Shown one piece after another: positions 5,503 through 7,848 of a DNA stretch of 7,848 bases. The notes beneath the pieces are model-generated. The model did not search any database and was not told where the DNA came from. It saw nothing but the letters and a program-made list of their open reading frames with translations. The DNA comes from JBGTLW01 sp964614575. GTDB lineage: Bacteria > Planctomycetota > Phycisphaerae > Phycisphaerales > Phycisphaeraceae. The first letter of the stretch is position 1; each line of letters begins with the position of its first letter. The DNA is taken from positions 1 through 7,848 of the forward strand of contig CAZTLX010000197.1 in assembly GCA_964614575.1 (NCBI GenBank), given 5' to 3'. A program made the translations under genes and the position numbers.

Positions 5503-6759
5503 ATGCCGCGTCATCCCCGCCTGCGCCTGTCCTGCGCGCCCCTCCTCTGCCTCGTGATTTTCGCCACGGCCCTCATGGGTTGTCAGGCTTCGTACCAGCG
5601 TGTCGCGCAGTACGATGCGGCAAGCCCCGCCGCGATCGAGCGTGCGCCCGCTTTGCCCGCCGCGCCAGCTGCGCCCGGCAGCATCAAACCCGCCGCCCAT
5701 CGCGACGCACCCGTCCCCGCCCCCGGAATAGAACGCACACCCGTTCCGGCGGCAGGGAAACAAGCCAGTGTGCCTCCCGCACACTCCCGCCAGATCATCT
5801 ACACCGGGTCGATGACCCTCACCACGCCCGACGCCGAGGACGCGATGCTCCGTATCCAGCGCGAGGCCGAGGCCCTCGGCGGGTTCCTCGGCAAGTGGGA
5901 GTCCGGCGTCATCACCATCCGCGTGCCCGTCGGCAACTTGCGCGAGGCGATCGCCCGCATCGAGAAGCTCGGGAGCATCACCGACAAGAAGCTGGCCGCG
6001 CTCGATGTCACCGACCAGGTCCGCGACCTCGAAGCCCGCATCCGCAACGCCGAGGCCATCCGCCAACGGCTGGTGGCGCTGGTCGAACGCTCGGGCAAGA
6101 TGGAAGAGCTGCTCAAGGTCGAGCAGGAGCTGGCCCGCGTGACCGAAGAGAAGGAACGGCTCGAAGCGCAGGTTCTCGCGCTGCGCGAGGGCGCGGCGTT
6201 CTCCACGCTCGCCATCCGCGTCATCGAGGCCCAGCCCCAGCGCAAGCCGACCTACAGCGTGAACCTGCCCTTCGCGTGGATCAACCACATCGGCACCGAC
6301 CTGCGCGCCGGGGGCGGCGACTTCGGCGCGGCCCAGCGCAAGCTCGGCAGGGGCGTGACCGTGGACCTGCCCGACGGCTTCGTCCGCTTCCGCCAGGACG
6401 AGTACCGCACCATCGCCATGTCCGCTTCGCAGGTGATGATCAAGGTCAGCCGCCACGATAATTACGACAAAGCCGACGCCGCCTTCTGGACCCGCCTCGT
6501 CGAGCGCCACTTCCGCAAGAGCGGCCTGATCGACGTGGTCGGACAGGACGTGTTGCCGGTCCGCGACAACAAGTCGGCCGTGGTCTTAAGAGGCACGCGC
6601 GCCTTCGGCCAGGGCGACTTCAACTACCTCATCGCGACGGCGGTATCGGACGACCACGTGTACACCTACGAAGCCTGGGGCCCCGCCGAAGACTTCGCTC
6701 TGACGCTGGGCCAGATCGAGGCATCGATCAAGACGATGAAGGCGAGCTCGGGGTGGTAG
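5503..6759 (+). CDS. DUF4349-domain lipoprotein with additional C-terminal domain
   Basis: 418-residue probable lipoprotein. Residues 1-27 are a signal ending in the classic lipobox LMGC (Cys27). A Pro/Ala-rich spacer spans about 31-93. The DUF4349 domain runs from about 95 to 242: RQIIYTGSMTLTT, then GVITIRVPVGNLREAI, and the conserved VTDQVRDLEARIRN leading into a long helical hairpin (about 171-229, coiled-coil-like, rich in E/R/L) before AAFSTLAIRVIEA. In typical DUF4349 proteins this is followed by a C-terminal membrane helix. Here it is replaced by about 170 residues of mixed alpha/beta character (251-418; TVDLPDGFVRFR, LIDVVGQDVLPV, YLIATAVSDDHVYTYEAWG), which I do not recognise with confidence. 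A PsbP/Mog1-like small lipoprotein fold is one possibility. The gene starts 34 bases after the VIT gene and likely belongs to the same operon. Its mature N-terminus has the same CxxxYQR spacing as the VIT protein. Confidence 0.88.
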   Translation: MPRHPRLRLSCAPLLCLVIFATALMGCQASYQRVAQYDAASPAAIERAPALPAAPAAPGSIKPAAHRDAPVPAPGIERTPVPAAGKQASVPPAHSRQIIYTGSMTLTTPDAEDAMLRIQREAEALGGFLGKWESGVITIRVPVGNLREAIARIEKLGSITDKKLAALDVTDQVRDLEARIRNAEAIRQRLVALVERSGKMEELLKVEQELARVTEEKERLEAQVLALREGAAFSTLAIRVIEAQPQRKPTYSVNLPFAWINHIGTDLRAGGGDFGAAQRKLGRGVTVDLPDGFVRFRQDEYRTIAMSASQVMIKVSRHDNYDKADAAFWTRLVERHFRKSGLIDVVGQDVLPVRDNKSAVVLRGTRAFGQGDFNYLIATAVSDDHVYTYEAWGPAEDFALTLGQIEASIKTMKASSGW

Positions 6760-6806
6760 TCCACACGGAAGCCGCGTAGGTCAATCCGTCGTCTCCGCAG
6801 TCCAAG

Positions 6807-6856
6807 AACCACAGGCCTAAAACGCGGAGACATGGAGGGGCAGAGACGCGGAGGCG
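6807..6856. repeat. Dispersed CGCGGAG-type repeat
   Basis: The segment has AACCACAG near its start and two direct copies of ACGCGGAG (6822-6829 and 6846-6853) in a purine-rich context of GAGACATGGAGG and GGCAGAGACG. This is the style of a dispersed repeat found between genes in planctomycetes and other bacteria, which on the minus strand translates as RLRVSAPPCLRV. It does not look like a gene. Confidence 0.5.
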
Positions 6857-6863
6857 CGACCGC

Positions 6864-6945
6864 GGCCGGGTGCCACGGCTTTTAAGCCGTGCCTGCGGTG
6901 TGCGAACCGGCTTGCGGCACGGCCTGAAGGCCGTGGCACCCGGCC
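6864..6945. repeat. Nested inverted repeat (paired REP-like hairpins), possible bidirectional terminator
   Basis: Two 30-base arms, 6864-6893 and 6916-6945, are reverse complements apart from three positions. Two of those give G-U pairs in RNA. Each arm is itself palindromic: CACGGC and GCCGTG around TTTTAA in the left arm, and GGCC around TGAA in the right arm. The 22-base centre is unpaired except for a short CGGT/ACCG. It lies between two convergent genes, so it could end transcription from both sides. The layout is that of a REP pair. No transposase is nearby. Confidence 0.8.
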
Positions 6946-6958
6946 AGCGCTTCATGTC

Positions 6959-7048
6959 CCCTAACGTTTGGCATAACCGGGCCGCCGCAGTTGATGCTCT
7001 ACTTGAAAACGCGCGATCGGCGGCTCCGCGTTCATGCCATTGTTATTT
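6959..7048 (-). other. Integron attC-like recombination site
   Basis: Read on the minus strand, the R''-like box AAATAAC (7042-7048) holds the TAA stop of the adjacent gene, and the R'-like box GTTAGGG (6959-6965) fits GTTRRRY except for the last base. On the + strand the arms pair as follows: TAAC 6962-6965 with GTTA 7042-7045; TGGCAT 6969-6974 with ATGCCA 7034-7039; AAC 6975-6977 with GTT 7030-7032; CGG 6978-6980 with CCG 7026-7028; GCCGCCG 6981-6987 with CGGCGGC 7018-7024. That is about 23 pairs. Three single unpaired bases (7025, 7029, 7033) all lie on one arm, like attC extrahelical bases. There is an unpaired spacer next to the R boxes and a 30-base terminal loop (6988-7017). Length 90 bases is within the attC range. 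Placement at the 3' end of a low-GC gene is as expected for a cassette. No integrase gene is in the window. Confidence 0.75.
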
Positions 7049-7744
7049 GCCGTCGACCTCAATTAATGCCAACGCATCAGCAGGCTTGTATGCGGTCTTG
7101 CATTTAAAGTAGTCGTCAAACTTCAGATTACCGTCTTGGATCAGATGATGCAAAGCACGTTCGGTGAAGAAAAGATCGCAGTACGGCAATGCGGCGATTG
7201 CATGACGAAAGTCAAACAGATCGTTCGGTTTGTATTTGCGGTTTTTGTCCCATCTCAAAGCTGCGTGGAGCCCCGCACCGATGCGCAATGACGGGAATTG
7301 ATGCGTCACTTTGTTCAGTCGAAACGCGTGGTAGATCATATTCGCAAGCATTTGACCGCTAGACATGTTTTGCTGCTCTAAATCCGTGAGTTCGTTGCCG
7401 GTATCTCGCTTGTAGATGTACTGGAATAGGTCACAGAATGTGTCCTTGTGAACGTCCAGAATTCCTTGAACCTCGGAAAGGAATACAGCCTTGAACGAGG
7501 AGTGTTCGTCAATGTGGGCGAATTTGCCCGCATTCAGATCACCGGAAATGTCTTCAAACGGTGATTCTTTCGCGGCGGCTTTGTCGAGCCCCATTGCATT
7601 GAGCATATCTTCGAGACCGAGCGTCCACATGTGATCGGCGAATGACTTTTGCATCGCCATGTTCATGTTATGCGGCATTTCATAGCAGTCAGGAGATACG
7701 AAGCCGAGCAAGTATGCCGTCTTGGTCCAGACGAGCTCATTCAA
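7043..7744 (-). CDS. Unidentified integron-cassette protein with PIN-like C-terminal residues; start uncertain
   Basis: No family is recognised with certainty. As listed it begins at a TTG (7742-7744) and has 233 residues, with no signal peptide or membrane segment. Near the C-terminus, NDLFDFRHAIAALPYCD followed by FFTERAL (residues 174-197) has the D-x-x-H-x-A-x-A ... D-x-x-x-T-[DE] spacing of the last acidic residues of PIN-type nucleases. The N-terminal Asp of a PIN fold is not visible in the window, so a nuclease or toxin role is only a guess. Base composition is far lower in GC than the rest: one sampled 60-base line (7081-7140) is 43% GC, against 65% at 5101-5160. The TAA stop is embedded in the attC-like site, as in gene cassettes. 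The frame is open upstream of the TTG and looks coding, but contains no ATG, GTG or CTG before a TGA at 7805-7807, so the TTG is a default choice. Confidence 0.6.
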   Translation of the reverse strand: MNELVWTKTAYLLGFVSPDCYEMPHNMNMAMQKSFADHMWTLGLEDMLNAMGLDKAAAKESPFEDISGDLNAGKFAHIDEHSSFKAVFLSEVQGILDVHKDTFCDLFQYIYKRDTGNELTDLEQQNMSSGQMLANMIYHAFRLNKVTHQFPSLRIGAGLHAALRWDKNRKYKPNDLFDFRHAIAALPYCDLFFTERALHHLIQDGNLKFDDYFKCKTAYKPADALALIEVDGK

Positions 7745-7848
7745 TTCGTAAACTGCGTCTTGTGACTTGCGGGAAGACTCAACGAAGTGAAAGACTTGGC
7801 AGATTCAATTCCGAAGCGCAACACCGGGTAAAGCGTTGAGGACCTCGG
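7745..7848 (-). pseudogene. Probable 5' continuation of the cassette gene, interrupted by an in-frame TGA
   Basis: In the same frame as the gene at 7043-7744, codons upstream of the TTG read ICQVFHFVESSRKSQ and then DAVYE. A TGA follows at 7805-7807. Beyond it the frame stays open to the window edge, reading EVLNALPGVALRN. Residues on both sides look like ordinary protein. A single CGA to TGA change would explain the stop and join the pieces as ALRNRICQ. Alternatives: an upstream cassette gene really ends at this TGA, or a sequencing error. The remaining sequence is beyond the window. Confidence 0.4.

Noticed and set aside
5290..6510. 406-residue minus-strand open frame opposite the DUF4349 gene
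   Set aside because: Antisense shadow. The + frame has a Shine-Dalgarno sequence, a lipobox and DUF4349 motifs.
6728..6955. 75-residue minus-strand frame starting right after the attC-like site
   Set aside because: It is composed of the two dispersed repeats (it reads RLRVSAPPCLRV) and overlaps the end of the DUF4349 gene, so it is probably not a cassette gene.
6870..7112. 80-residue + strand frame across the inverted repeat and attC-like site
   Set aside because: It is made of repeat and recombination-site sequence plus the antisense of the cassette gene.

Overview
The window looks like chromosomal DNA of a planctomycete-type bacterium (Planctomycetota, possibly Phycisphaerae-like). This is inferred from the high GC of positions 1-6760, an ECF sigma factor followed by a membrane protein with a dockerin-type calcium loop, a formylglycine-type sulfatase, VIT and DUF4349 lipoproteins, and small palindromic intergenic repeats. 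No rRNA or other taxonomic marker is present.

Positions 3-2492 hold two closely spaced + strand genes: the C-terminal bulk of a GT9 (heptosyltransferase-like) glycosyltransferase whose start lies off the left edge, and a 487-residue sulfatase resembling heparan N-sulfatases. Both suggest surface-glycan metabolism.

Positions 2493-6759 hold a five-gene + strand block that reads as one functional unit: an ECF sigma factor; a single-pass membrane protein with the position and layout of an anti-sigma factor, whose outer part carries one dockerin-like EF-hand loop; a secreted cohesin-like protein; a VIT-domain lipoprotein without the usual VWA domain; and a DUF4349 lipoprotein with an extra C-terminal domain. 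The sigma gene is bracketed by two copies of a palindromic repeat. The three middle genes overlap by 1 and 4 bases and the last follows after 34 bases. I infer an envelope-sensing regulon in which a cohesin/dockerin-like contact outside the membrane could control the sigma factor.

Positions 6760-6958 contain no convincing gene. They hold two dispersed-repeat elements, including a nested 30-base inverted repeat between convergent genes. Positions 6959-7048 fold into what looks like an integron attC site: about 23 paired bases, three single unpaired bases all on one arm, and R-box-like ends. It lies exactly at the stop codon of a minus-strand gene of much lower GC that runs towards the right edge. 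I read the right end as the distal end of an integron cassette array, or a cluster of attC sites without an integrase. The cassette gene is unidentified, has PIN-like residues near its C-terminus, and may be broken by an in-frame TGA at 7805-7807.
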